DNA from: Gemmatimonadales bacterium
GTDB lineage: Bacteria > Gemmatimonadota > Gemmatimonadetes > Gemmatimonadales > GWC2-71-9
DNA: 6,943 nt
Direction: 5' to 3'
Assembly (NCBI GenBank): GCA_013816685.1
Contig: JACDDX010000092.1
Coordinates: 1 to 6,943 of the forward strand
Shown: in pieces, positions 1 to 6,564 of the stretch
How positions within the stretch are numbered: position 1 is the stretch's first letter
How the letters are laid out: each line of letters begins with the position of its first letter
Program-made: the position numbers and the translations under genes
The notes under the pieces: model-generated
The model's database searches: none
What the model was told of the DNA's origin: nothing
The model's input: only the letters and a program-made list of their open reading frames with translations

Positions 1-648
1 ACACTTCCCAGCTCGATCACCACGAACTTCTCGGGTACGGCGCAGGCATTCCAGGATGCGCAGCAGGGGCTGCTCGTGCTCCTGGTGCTCGCGGTGCTGG
101 TGATCTATCTCGTACTCGGCATTCTCTACGAGAGCTTCGTGCACCCGCTCACGATTCTGTCAGGGCTGCCGTTCGCCGGCTTCGGCGCGCTGCTGGCGCT
201 GCTGGTGACTGGGCTGGACCTCAGCATCTACGCGTTCGTGGGCATCATCATGCTTATCGGCATCGTGAAGAAGAATGCGATCATGATGATCGACTTTGCG
301 ATCGATGCGGAGCGGGCCGGAAAGGTGTCGGCGCGGGAGGCGATCGTGCAGGCGGCCAGCGTCCGGTTCCGGCCGATCATGATGACCACGGTGGCGGCAC
401 TGGTGGGCACCCTGCCCATCGCGCTCGGGCATGGTGCCGGCGCCGAGTCGCGCCGGCCGCTCGGCGTTGCCGTCGTGGGCGGGCTGCTGTTCTCGCAGCT
501 CATCACGCTGTACATCACGCCGGTGATCTACACCTATCTGGATGCGCTGCAGGAGCGGCTGGCGCACCGGAAGGGCGCCGTCGCGAGGGAATCGCGCGAG
601 GCCCGCCCGGCGCATCCCCCAGCCGACGCCGCGCCGGCGCGGGCCTAG
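1..648 (+). CDS. RND efflux permease, MdtB/MdtC-like, C-terminal fragment
   Basis: This is the 3' end of an inner-membrane proton-driven drug or metabolite exporter of the RND (HAE1) superfamily; its frame is open from base 1, so the start lies outside the window. The visible 215 residues hold the last periplasmic piece and five membrane segments, corresponding to TM8-TM12 (about residues 24-46, 50-71, 75-100, 125-142 and 153-180). The conserved stretch GIVKKNAIMMIDFA lies at residues 87-100, followed by RFRPIMMTT (122-130) and a TM12 that begins RRPLG and ends TPVIYTYLD. From memory these match E. coli MdtC more closely than AcrB, which suggests the MdtB/MdtC branch, but a fragment cannot settle substrate or partners. 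The protein ends in a soluble Ala/Arg/Pro tail. Its TAG stop overlaps the stop of the convergent gene on the other strand. A periplasmic adaptor gene would be expected upstream. Confidence 0.95.
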   Translation, partial: TLPSSITTNFSGTAQAFQDAQQGLLVLLVLAVLVIYLVLGILYESFVHPLTILSGLPFAGFGALLALLVTGLDLSIYAFVGIIMLIGIVKKNAIMMIDFAIDAERAGKVSAREAIVQAASVRFRPIMMTTVAALVGTLPIALGHGAGAESRRPLGVAVVGGLLFSQLITLYITPVIYTYLDALQERLAHRKGAVARESREARPAHPPADAAPARA

Positions 649-1073
649 CGGTCGGTTGTCGGCCGGCCGGGCCGGAGCAGCGCGTAGAGCATCGCGCCCA
701 GGTTCGCCGCCGCCAGCCCCGCCCCGAGCAAAATCAGCATGCGGGCCGTCTCGCGCAGGACGCCGAGGCTGTGGACGTCCACGATGACGAGGAGGATCTT
801 GGCGGTGAGCAGCGCCGCGGCGCTGGAGAAGATGACAAGCTGCAGCAGCAGCAGCGGCCGGAAACCCATCCCCGCATACAGCCAGTAGCCCGCGATCAGC
901 ACGAGCATCCATGCCAGCAGCCCGCTCTGCCCGCTCTTGCCGAGCGGCAACGCGCGCAGCAGCGGCACCACGAGCAGCGCCAGCACGACCAGCATGAGCA
1001 GCAGCCGCAGCGTGGCGCGGCGAAGTTCACCGCGAGGAGCGTTTTCGGCCGTGTGGAGCGCTGGTTGTTTCAT
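645..1073 (-). CDS. Small four-helix integral membrane protein, function unknown
   Basis: This encodes a 142-residue hydrophobic protein that I do not recognise as a named family. After a polar N-terminus of about 20 residues it shows four likely membrane helices: about 22-42, 51-69, 72-100 (long, possibly reaching past the bilayer) and 111-133. It ends in a short Arg/Pro/Thr tail. The third helix carries a Lys (in LLTAKILL) and an Asp near its end, and otherwise no catalytic motif is visible. The ATG at 1073 is chosen because a Shine-Dalgarno-like AAAGGGA lies just upstream. The frame stays open further upstream, to 1325, but that part is Arg/Pro-rich and runs over the recQ remnant, so it is probably not translated. 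The gene converges on the RND gene and shares the CTAG tetranucleotide with it. The membrane prediction is firm; the role is unknown. Confidence 0.72.
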   Translation of the reverse strand: MKQPALHTAENAPRGELRRATLRLLLMLVVLALLVVPLLRALPLGKSGQSGLLAWMLVLIAGYWLYAGMGFRPLLLLQLVIFSSAAALLTAKILLVIVDVHSLGVLRETARMLILLGAGLAAANLGAMLYALLRPGRPTTDR

Positions 1074-1077
1074 GGCG

Positions 1078-1084
1078 TCCCTTT
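1078..1084 (-). promoter_or_regulatory. Ribosome binding site of the small membrane protein gene
   Basis: Read on the minus strand, AAAGGGA sits four bases before the ATG at 1073. This decides the start over the longer upstream reading frame, because no comparable site was noticed ahead of the other candidates and only from this ATG does the protein look like a normal membrane protein. Confidence 0.5.
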
Positions 1085-1224
1085 CGCGCGTCGGATGCAT
1101 CCGCCCCTGCTCGACGCGCCGAAGGTAACGCCGCCGTCGCGGCCTGCACAGGGCAGCTGCGGCTGGAGCGCGGCCGGGGGACGTGGTAGGTTGGCACATG
1201 CTCCAGATCGTGACCCGTCGGGCC

Positions 1225-1238
1225 CACCTGTCCAGGTG
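1225..1238. repeat. Short inverted repeat CACCTG-TC-CAGGTG
   Basis: Two perfect 6-base arms are separated by TC in the 205-base region between the small membrane protein gene and the recQ remnant. It could be an operator for the minus-strand gene or a chance palindrome in degraded recQ 5' sequence. The rest of 1074-1278 holds no gene I can support. Confidence 0.25.
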
Positions 1239-1278
1239 CGATCGAGAGTGGATCCCTCCTGCTGGTCGTAGAAGGTGA

Positions 1279-2381
1279 GCCGACCGAAAGGATGTCCTCG
1301 CCGTCCTGCCGACGGGGGCGGGCAAGTCACTCTGCTATCAACTGCCCGCTCTGCATCTCGAAGGCATCACGATCATCGTGAGCCCGTTGATCTCGCTGAT
1401 GAAGGATCAGGTGGACAAGCTGGAGGAGCTGGAGCTCGCGGCGGTCCGCGGCATCCCGGCCGTCGGGTACCACGGCCGACTCTCGGCGAAGCGCCGCCAC
1501 GAGGCGCAGGAGCGGTTCATGGCCGGCGAGGTCCGTACACTGGTGGCGACGAACGCGTTCGGCATGGGCATCGACAAGCCCGATATCCGTTATGTCATCC
1601 ACTTCCAGATGCCCGGCACGCTGGAGGCGTACTATCAGGAAGCGGGCCGCGCCGGGCGGGACGCCGAGATCGCCGGCTGCGTGCTGCTGTATGATCCGCG
1701 CGATGGACGGACGCACCGTTTCTTCATGGCCGGCCGGTATCCTACCGCGGAAGCAGCGCGCCAGGTCATCCGTCTTCTGGTCCGGCTGGGTGCCGCCACG
1801 AAGCCGGTCGCGCTGATCGCGATCCAGGCGGCGCGCGGCTCGCTCGCGCAAAGCAAGGTTCGCGTGGTGCTGGCCATGCTCAAGGACGAGGGGTCGTCCG
1901 CGAGCGGCAGGGCGCGCAATTTCTACTCGCGGAAGATACGGTGAGTGCGTCTGCGATGGCACGGATGGTCGCGGCCTGGCGGGCCCGTGCCGATCGCGAT
2001 GCGGACCGGCTCGAGAAGATGGAAGCGTACGCCCGCAGCGCCAGATGCCGGTGGGAGGCGCTGCACGAGTACTTCGGCGAAGAGTTCGACGAAGCGCGCT
2101 GCGGTCGCTGCGACAACTGTCGGAAAGGGCTGGCCGAGCTGGCGTCGATGAATCTCCCGTCGGACGTCACCTTGGGCGACGACCCGACGGTCTCAGCGAA
2201 GGGGGCGGTGCAGGATACCGGGATGATCTCGAGTGCCGGGGTCGAGGCAGGCAGCCGTGTCAGCCTGCCCCGACATGGCACCGGGACGGTCGCGGAGATC
2301 GAAGCCGACGTGCTGGCGGTGCGTTGCCGCGACGGTGTGCTCCGCCGCTTCAAGCGCGAGTTCGTGCGACTGGCCGGGTGA
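1279..2381 (+). pseudogene. recQ: recQ-family ATP-dependent DNA helicase, decayed (5' loss, internal deletion, frameshift)
   Basis: This is the remnant of a RecQ 3'-5' DNA helicase, an enzyme of recombination and replication-fork repair. The frame after a TGA at 1276 opens just before motif I (PTGAGKS, 1309-1329), then motif Ia (SPLISLMKDQVDKLEE, from 1381). It then jumps directly to second-domain sequence (GIPAVGYHGRLS), motif V (NAFGMGIDKPDIR, from 1552) and motif VI (YYQEAGRAGRD, 1630-1662). The DEAH box, its aromatic loop and the TAT motif are missing, about 170 residues compared with E. coli RecQ from memory, with the frame kept. At 1890-1893 one G appears lost. The upstream frame stops at 1942-1944, while the other frame continues smoothly as VVRERQGAQFLLAEDTV and on into the zinc domain. 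That domain has Cys codons at 2046, 2100, 2109 and 2118 (C-x17-C-x2-C-x2-C), followed by a small C-terminal domain containing PRHGTGTV. The N-terminal Gln motif is absent. Without a DEAH box a helicase cannot be active. Confidence 0.9.
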
Positions 2382-3022
2382 GGTTGCTCGCCCGCTTGCT
2401 CGACGTGGCGTTGGCTCTCTGGCTCGGTGTCATCAGACTCGACGCGCAGGAGCCGAACGCACCGGTGGGCGTGCAGATCGGCTACTCCCGTGCCGATCTT
2501 GGCGGCCCGGACGGGCAGGCGCTCGCAGGCCGGCAAGGCGCGTTCGCCGGGGTCTACCTCACCGGCCACGTGCGTCACTGGCTGGCGGTGCAACCCGAGC
2601 TCAACTTCACGCTCAAGGGCGGTCGCACCGTTGCGCAGCTACAGGGTGGCGGTACCGCGCCGCTCGACATCGAGCTCGCGTATCTGCAGGCGCCGCTGAT
2701 GCTCAGGTTCTCAGCCCTGGAAGGGCGGGGGCGGATCCACCCGGTCGTGTTCGGCGGCCCGGCGCCCGCGCTGCGAATCGGCTGCGACCTCGAGCTCGCA
2801 CTCGACGATCAGCAGCTGCGCGCCCCTTGTGATGCGGCGAGTTCCTTCCCTTTCCGCCGCATCGATCTCGGCGTTGTGATTGGCGGAGGCCTGCAGTTCG
2901 ACTGGGCGCAAACCGCCCTGGCCGTCGAGGCGCGCTACGACCTTGGTGTCTCTTCGATTTTCGGGTCCGATGCCGATGTCCGCAATCGCGCCTTTGCCGT
3001 GCTCCTCGCGCTCAATTTCTGA
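2378..3022 (+). CDS. Exported outer-membrane beta-barrel protein (PorT/OMP_b-brl-like)
   Basis: This encodes a 214-residue protein that probably forms a small barrel in the outer membrane. A GTG start is chosen because it gives a Sec-type signal peptide: MRLLAR, a hydrophobic core (about residues 8-19) and a cleavage region near LDAQ (21-24). The mature part alternates amphipathic strands and loops: VGVQIGYSRADL, GAFAGVYLTGHV, LAVQPELNFTLKGG, IELAYLQAPLMLRF, VFGGPAPALRIG, IDLGVVIGGGLQFDW and LAVEARYDLGVSS. It ends in AFAVLLALNF, with the terminal Phe used by the Bam assembly machinery. The YLQAPLMLRF and GGP segments are typical of the PorT/OMP_b-brl_2 group. The start codon overlaps the recQ stop (GTGA), with no clear Shine-Dalgarno site, so translation may once have been coupled to recQ. 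Two Cys codons in the loop region may pair. The ligand is unknown; a structural or adhesive role is as possible as transport. Confidence 0.83.
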   Translation: MRLLARLLDVALALWLGVIRLDAQEPNAPVGVQIGYSRADLGGPDGQALAGRQGAFAGVYLTGHVRHWLAVQPELNFTLKGGRTVAQLQGGGTAPLDIELAYLQAPLMLRFSALEGRGRIHPVVFGGPAPALRIGCDLELALDDQQLRAPCDAASSFPFRRIDLGVVIGGGLQFDWAQTALAVEARYDLGVSSIFGSDADVRNRAFAVLLALNF

Positions 3023-3042
3023 AGGGTGCTTTCCGAGGGACG

Positions 3043-3864
3043 CTAGCGATTGATGGTTCGGACGATATTGCCGCCCTGGTACACCCGGATCAGCTCCACC
3101 TCGCCATCGCCGTTCGCGTCGCTCCAGCTCTGCACCGGTTTGCCGTCGCTCCCGCTGAACAGGGCTGTCTCGTACCGGCCGTCACGGTTGGCGTCACTGA
3201 TCGTCACGCGCACCGCATTCTGGCCGACCCACCGGGTCAGGTCCTCGCTTCGGATACCATCCCGAAACTGAAGCGCATCCTCCATTGCCGGACGGTTGTT
3301 GGGATAGCCGTCGTAGGCCCGGCCGTCGTTGGTTCCGGGTCTAGTGGGGGAAGGCGCGGGAGCCGCGGACGTGGCATCGTCGCACCGCCCGTCGCGGTTT
3401 CGGTCGTAGCACATTCCGTCATCGGTGCGGTACGAGCCACCATTGTACCCACCGCCGTTGCTGCTGTAGCCTCCGTCATTTATCACGGTGTCACGCCCAC
3501 TCGGATGGTACGTGCCCCAGCCGCCTTGATTGGCACCCTGGTTGGATGGGCGGCTGTTTGTGCTGGCGGTGCGTCGCCGGCCCACATCGCGGTATCCCTG
3601 CGGCCGCTGATTGTCGCCGCCATACAGGAGGTGGATACCATACTCGGCCTGCCGCTCTGCCGTGGCGCAATCGGTCACCGGCGGCTGACGGCCCGGCGCG
3701 ATACCGTCGACCCAGAGGCGGCACAACCCCGGGCGGGGCCACTGCCCCCGGGGGATCGTAGGCCCGTTGCTGGTCTGGGCTGAGGCGGTCGCGGTGGCCG
3801 CGACTATCGCAAAGGCGGCGAGCCAGGCTGGGTAGCGGGGTGCCGGGATCTTCAGAAAGCTCAT
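3043..3864 (-). CDS. Secreted Gly/Asn-rich protein with three DxNxDG calcium-loop motifs
   Basis: This encodes a 273-residue protein with no family name I can assign. Residues 1-29 are a Sec signal peptide ending ATASA before Gln30. A short conserved-looking block follows (PGLCRLWVDGIAPGRQPP, about 45-62, with Cys48 and Cys66), resembling Cys-Arg-Trp blocks I recall from other bacterial exported proteins of unknown function. Residues 85-150 are a low-complexity Gly/Asn/Ser/Tyr linker. A DRNRDG loop (154-159) is bracketed by Cys152 and Cys161. After a Pro/Ala-rich stretch, the C-terminal domain holds two more loops, DANRDG (224-229) and DANGDG (249-254), each followed by short beta-like segments. 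Such loops bind calcium in EF-hand, dockerin and FG-GAP proteins, but position 12 lacks the EF-hand Glu, so a beta-type calcium loop fits better. There are four Cys in all. Two ATGs are adjacent; the second (3864) is better spaced from AGGAGG. The gene is divergent from the kinase and converges on the barrel gene. Confidence 0.82.
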   Translation of the reverse strand: MSFLKIPAPRYPAWLAAFAIVAATATASAQTSNGPTIPRGQWPRPGLCRLWVDGIAPGRQPPVTDCATAERQAEYGIHLLYGGDNQRPQGYRDVGRRRTASTNSRPSNQGANQGGWGTYHPSGRDTVINDGGYSSNGGGYNGGSYRTDDGMCYDRNRDGRCDDATSAAPAPSPTRPGTNDGRAYDGYPNNRPAMEDALQFRDGIRSEDLTRWVGQNAVRVTISDANRDGRYETALFSGSDGKPVQSWSDANGDGEVELIRVYQGGNIVRTINR

Positions 3865-4053
3865 CATTCCTCCTGGACGAGGGACCAAGCAGCGACGACC
3901 CAATTTGTAGCAGACGCGCTGCGCACTGCCGTATCGTGCGTCACCCTGGGTGTAAGGGCAGTCACAGACGGGCCGGACCGAGTCTGACAGAATTGCAGAC
4001 AGAATCGATGTTCGGAGATTCCGATCACGCAGCTTCCTCAGACGGACTACACG
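3865..4053. promoter_or_regulatory. Divergent intergenic region with 8-nt direct repeat
   Basis: These 189 bases separate two divergently transcribed genes and must hold promoters for both, but no convincing -35/-10 pair could be read on either strand. The region is more A/T-rich than its surroundings near 3900-3910 (CAATTTGTAG) and 3986-4010. GACAGAAT occurs twice, at 3986-3993 and 3998-4005, a 12-base spacing. Arms GTCTG (3982-3986) and CAGAC (3996-4000) also form an inverted repeat around the first copy. These could be binding half-sites for a regulator of the kinase gene, about 50-70 bases upstream of its start. The repeats are short and may be chance. Confidence 0.3.
3869..3874 (-). promoter_or_regulatory. 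Strong Shine-Dalgarno AGGAGG of the DxNxDG protein gene
   Basis: A perfect AGGAGG on the minus strand is separated by one base from a first ATG (3867) and by four from a second ATG (3864). The spacing favours the second ATG as the start. It is the best ribosome binding site in the window, which suggests efficient translation. Confidence 0.75.
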
Positions 4054-6564
4054 ATGCATCAGCGCGATGCCACGCAGCGGGTCGGCCGGGCCGGACCCTC
4101 CAGTGAATCTGGACCGCTGTCCGGGGTGCCGTTCATCACCGACGTACCGCCGGGGATGGGTGGCCGCGTGCGAGGGCCGCTGCTCACGGTCGCGATCGCG
4201 ATCCTCTTCGATCAACTCACCCGGCACGCGCTCCCCATCACCTATCCCTTTATCGTCCTGCTTGCCAGCGTGGTATACGCGGGGTGGAGCGGCGGCCTGC
4301 GCCCGGCACTCGTCAGCTCGCTCGTCACGTTGGTCTACGCGACGCACTACCTCAAGCTCCCGGGGGTCGGGTTTCACTACACACCAGGGAATGCCTACAC
4401 CCTGGTCGTGCTCTGCGCCGTGGTTCCCTGCGTCGCGGTTCTCGTTGGCCGGCTCAACGAGGCCGAGCGTGCCGCGCGCAAGGGGGAGCTCCAGCGGGAG
4501 GAAGCACTGGAGCTCGCCCGTCGCTCGTCCTTTCTCAGCGAAACGAGCCGGCTCCTCGCGTCATCGCTCGATTACACGGCAAATTTGCGGGGGCTCGCAC
4601 GGCTCACGGTGCCGGAGCTGGCGGACTGGTGCACGATCCATGTCGTGCGCGGAGACAACAGCTTCGAGCTGGTGGGCGCGGCGCATCGTGACCCGGCGCG
4701 GGAACTGATGGTGCAGGCCCTCGGCGCAGGTGGCCGCGGCACTCCGTTTCCGGTGAATGGCAGAGCGATCGTGGCCGAGCTGCACGAGGACTCGTTCCGG
4801 CAACTCTCCAGCGACGCGCAGCGGCTCCAGCTTTACCGGGCGCTCCTACCGAAGTCGTACATCGCACTGCCCCTGATTGCACGCAACCGCACCATCGGCG
4901 TCATCACCCTCGTCGCCGCCGAGTCCCGTCGGCCGTTCGGAGCCGATGACCTCGCGTTCGCCGAAGATCTGGGTGCGCGGGTGACGCTGGCGCTCGAGAA
5001 CGCGTTGCTCGATGGCGAGCGCCACGAGGCCGAGCAGCGCGCGGACATGCTGTTCAAGGGGCACCCGCTGCCGATGTGGGTCTTTGACGCCGAGACGCTG
5101 GGGATCGTCGCGGTCAACCAGGCCGCCAGTCGTCACTACGGGTATACCGAGGCCGAGTTCACCAGTATGACGATCATCGACCTTCGTGCTCCCGACGATC
5201 TGCCGGGCGTGCTCAGCGGACTGGAGCGGGCCGGTTTGGCGCGCGGTGGAACTGCGCTGGCACAGCACCAGCGGAAGGACGGCTCCGTTACGGACATGGA
5301 GCTGGTTTCCCACGAGTTCTTCCTCGAGGGCCGCCGCGCGAGACTGGTGCTGGCCACCGACGTCTCCGAACGGACCCGCACCCGCGCCGCACTGGCGCAG
5401 ACCGAGGATCAATTGCGGCAGGCGCAACGGATCGCGATGAGCGGCCGCTTGGCCGGGGGCATTGCCCACGACTTCAACAATCTGCTGACCACGATCCGCG
5501 GCTTCAGCGATCTCGTCCTGCGCGACGTGCCCCACGATGCCTCCTTCCGCAAGGACATCGAGCGGATCATGCGCGCGGCCGACCGCGGCGCGCTCGTGAC
5601 TCGTCAGCTGATGGCGTTCGGCCGCCCGCGCCCTGCCAGTCCGCGCGCCATGGACGTCAACGGTGCCGTGACCGGGATGGAAGGACTCGCCCGCCGGATC
5701 ATCGGCGCCGACGTCCAGCTCGTCACCCGGCTCGGCAGCGACCTCGGTCGCATTCTCCTGGATCCCGGCTATTTCGAGCAGATCCTGATGAACCTGCTAC
5801 TCAACGCGTCCGATGCGATGCCGTCGGGCGGCACCCTGACCATCGAGACCGGCGAGCGCCAGATCGCCCGCTCGGCTCCTGGCCGCACCGTCCGGCCCGG
5901 TCGTTACGTCGTGCTGGCCGTCAGCGACACGGGCGCGGGAATGGACGCCGAAAGGGTCGCCCGGCTGTTCGAGCCCTACCAGGGCGAGCAGCAGGCCCGT
6001 CGAAATGGACTCGGGCTGTCCACGGTGCACGGCATCGTGCGGCAGGCGGGTGGCGTCATCCGGATCTCCAGCGAGCCGGGCGATGGTACCACCGTGAAGG
6101 TGTACCTGCCCCGGATCGAGGACGATGAATCACCTTCGATGGTTGCGGGCACCGCGGAACCAGGCCGCGGAACGGAGACGGTGCTCGTGGTGGAGGACGA
6201 GGATGGTGTGCGTGAGGTCGTGCGCGCGGTGCTGATCGAGCATGGTTACACGGTGCTCGAAGCGCGTCACGGCCGCGACGCGCTCCTGGTGGCCGATCAG
6301 TTTGACGCCACGATCCACCTGCTGGTCACGGACGTGGTGATGCCGGAAATGGGAGGCGGTGAGCTGGCCACGAGGCTGCTGGCGCTCCGACCGGGGCTCA
6401 AGGTGCTCTATATCTCGGGGTATACCGTCGACGAGATCGTGCAACGAGGTGTGGAGAAAGCGGAGGCGGCGTTCGTGCACAAGCCGTTCACGCCGACTGA
6501 CCTGATCCGGAAGGTGCGCGGCGTGCTCGGGGAGGCTATCGCACCCGGCGCTGAAGATTTCTGA
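4054..6564 (+). CDS. Membrane-anchored hybrid sensor histidine kinase (DUF4118-like, GAF, PAS, HisKA, HATPase, REC)
   Basis: This 836-residue two-component kinase senses an unknown cue and phosphorylates its own C-terminal receiver. The N-terminus has four membrane segments (about 43-58, 63-80, 84-103, 114-133) resembling the DUF4118/KdpD membrane region. A coiled stretch (134-160), a GAF domain (about 160-325) and a PAS domain (about 330-442) follow. The HisKA motif GGIAHDFNNLL gives phospho-acceptor His472 and is typical of the HPK4 class. The ATPase has the N box (NLLLNASDAM, Asn584), G1 (DTGAGM, Asp625), F box (FEP, from 639) and G2 (NGLGLS, 651-656). The receiver (about 709-830) has Glu714/Asp715, acceptor Asp760, Ser788 and Lys810, so it looks active. 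The ATP lid lacks the usual FFTTK and GTG residues. ATG 4054 is the first possible start after an in-frame stop at 3985; Met35 (4156) is an alternative, and neither has a strong Shine-Dalgarno site. There is no DNA-binding output domain, so a partner elsewhere is needed. Confidence 0.95.
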   Translation: MHQRDATQRVGRAGPSSESGPLSGVPFITDVPPGMGGRVRGPLLTVAIAILFDQLTRHALPITYPFIVLLASVVYAGWSGGLRPALVSSLVTLVYATHYLKLPGVGFHYTPGNAYTLVVLCAVVPCVAVLVGRLNEAERAARKGELQREEALELARRSSFLSETSRLLASSLDYTANLRGLARLTVPELADWCTIHVVRGDNSFELVGAAHRDPARELMVQALGAGGRGTPFPVNGRAIVAELHEDSFRQLSSDAQRLQLYRALLPKSYIALPLIARNRTIGVITLVAAESRRPFGADDLAFAEDLGARVTLALENALLDGERHEAEQRADMLFKGHPLPMWVFDAETLGIVAVNQAASRHYGYTEAEFTSMTIIDLRAPDDLPGVLSGLERAGLARGGTALAQHQRKDGSVTDMELVSHEFFLEGRRARLVLATDVSERTRTRAALAQTEDQLRQAQRIAMSGRLAGGIAHDFNNLLTTIRGFSDLVLRDVPHDASFRKDIERIMRAADRGALVTRQLMAFGRPRPASPRAMDVNGAVTGMEGLARRIIGADVQLVTRLGSDLGRILLDPGYFEQILMNLLLNASDAMPSGGTLTIETGERQIARSAPGRTVRPGRYVVLAVSDTGAGMDAERVARLFEPYQGEQQARRNGLGLSTVHGIVRQAGGVIRISSEPGDGTTVKVYLPRIEDDESPSMVAGTAEPGRGTETVLVVEDEDGVREVVRAVLIEHGYTVLEARHGRDALLVADQFDATIHLLVTDVVMPEMGGGELATRLLALRPGLKVLYISGYTVDEIVQRGVEKAEAAFVHKPFTPTDLIRKVRGVLGEAIAPGAEDF

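Noticed and set aside
160..912. Long minus-strand reading frame across the RND gene
   Set aside because: It is a high-GC antisense shadow with Arg/Ala/His-rich composition and no motif; the RND frame explains the bases.
1185..1210. TTGGCAC as a sigma-54 promoter -24 element on the plus strand
   Set aside because: The required GC of the -12 element is not at the right spacing; the match is limited to the -24 half.
771..1271. Gln/Arg/His-rich plus-strand reading frame opposite the small membrane protein gene
   Set aside because: Its composition (long QQQ and QHEQ runs) is what the complement of a Leu-rich membrane protein gives in another frame; there is no ribosome site or family signal.
1886..1900. 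Programmed ribosomal frameshift in recQ
   Set aside because: There is no heptameric slippery sequence or obvious downstream stem, and the gene has a further disabling deletion, so simple decay or a sequencing error is more likely.
3020..3050. Intrinsic terminator between the convergent barrel and DxNxDG genes
   Set aside because: Only the small palindrome CGCTAGCG is present, with no stable GC stem followed by a T run on either strand.
3868..4377. N-terminal extension of the DxNxDG protein on the minus strand up to 4377
   Set aside because: The frame is open, but the added sequence is charged and low in hydrophobics, overlaps the kinase gene, and would bury a clear signal peptide and an AGGAGG ribosome binding site.
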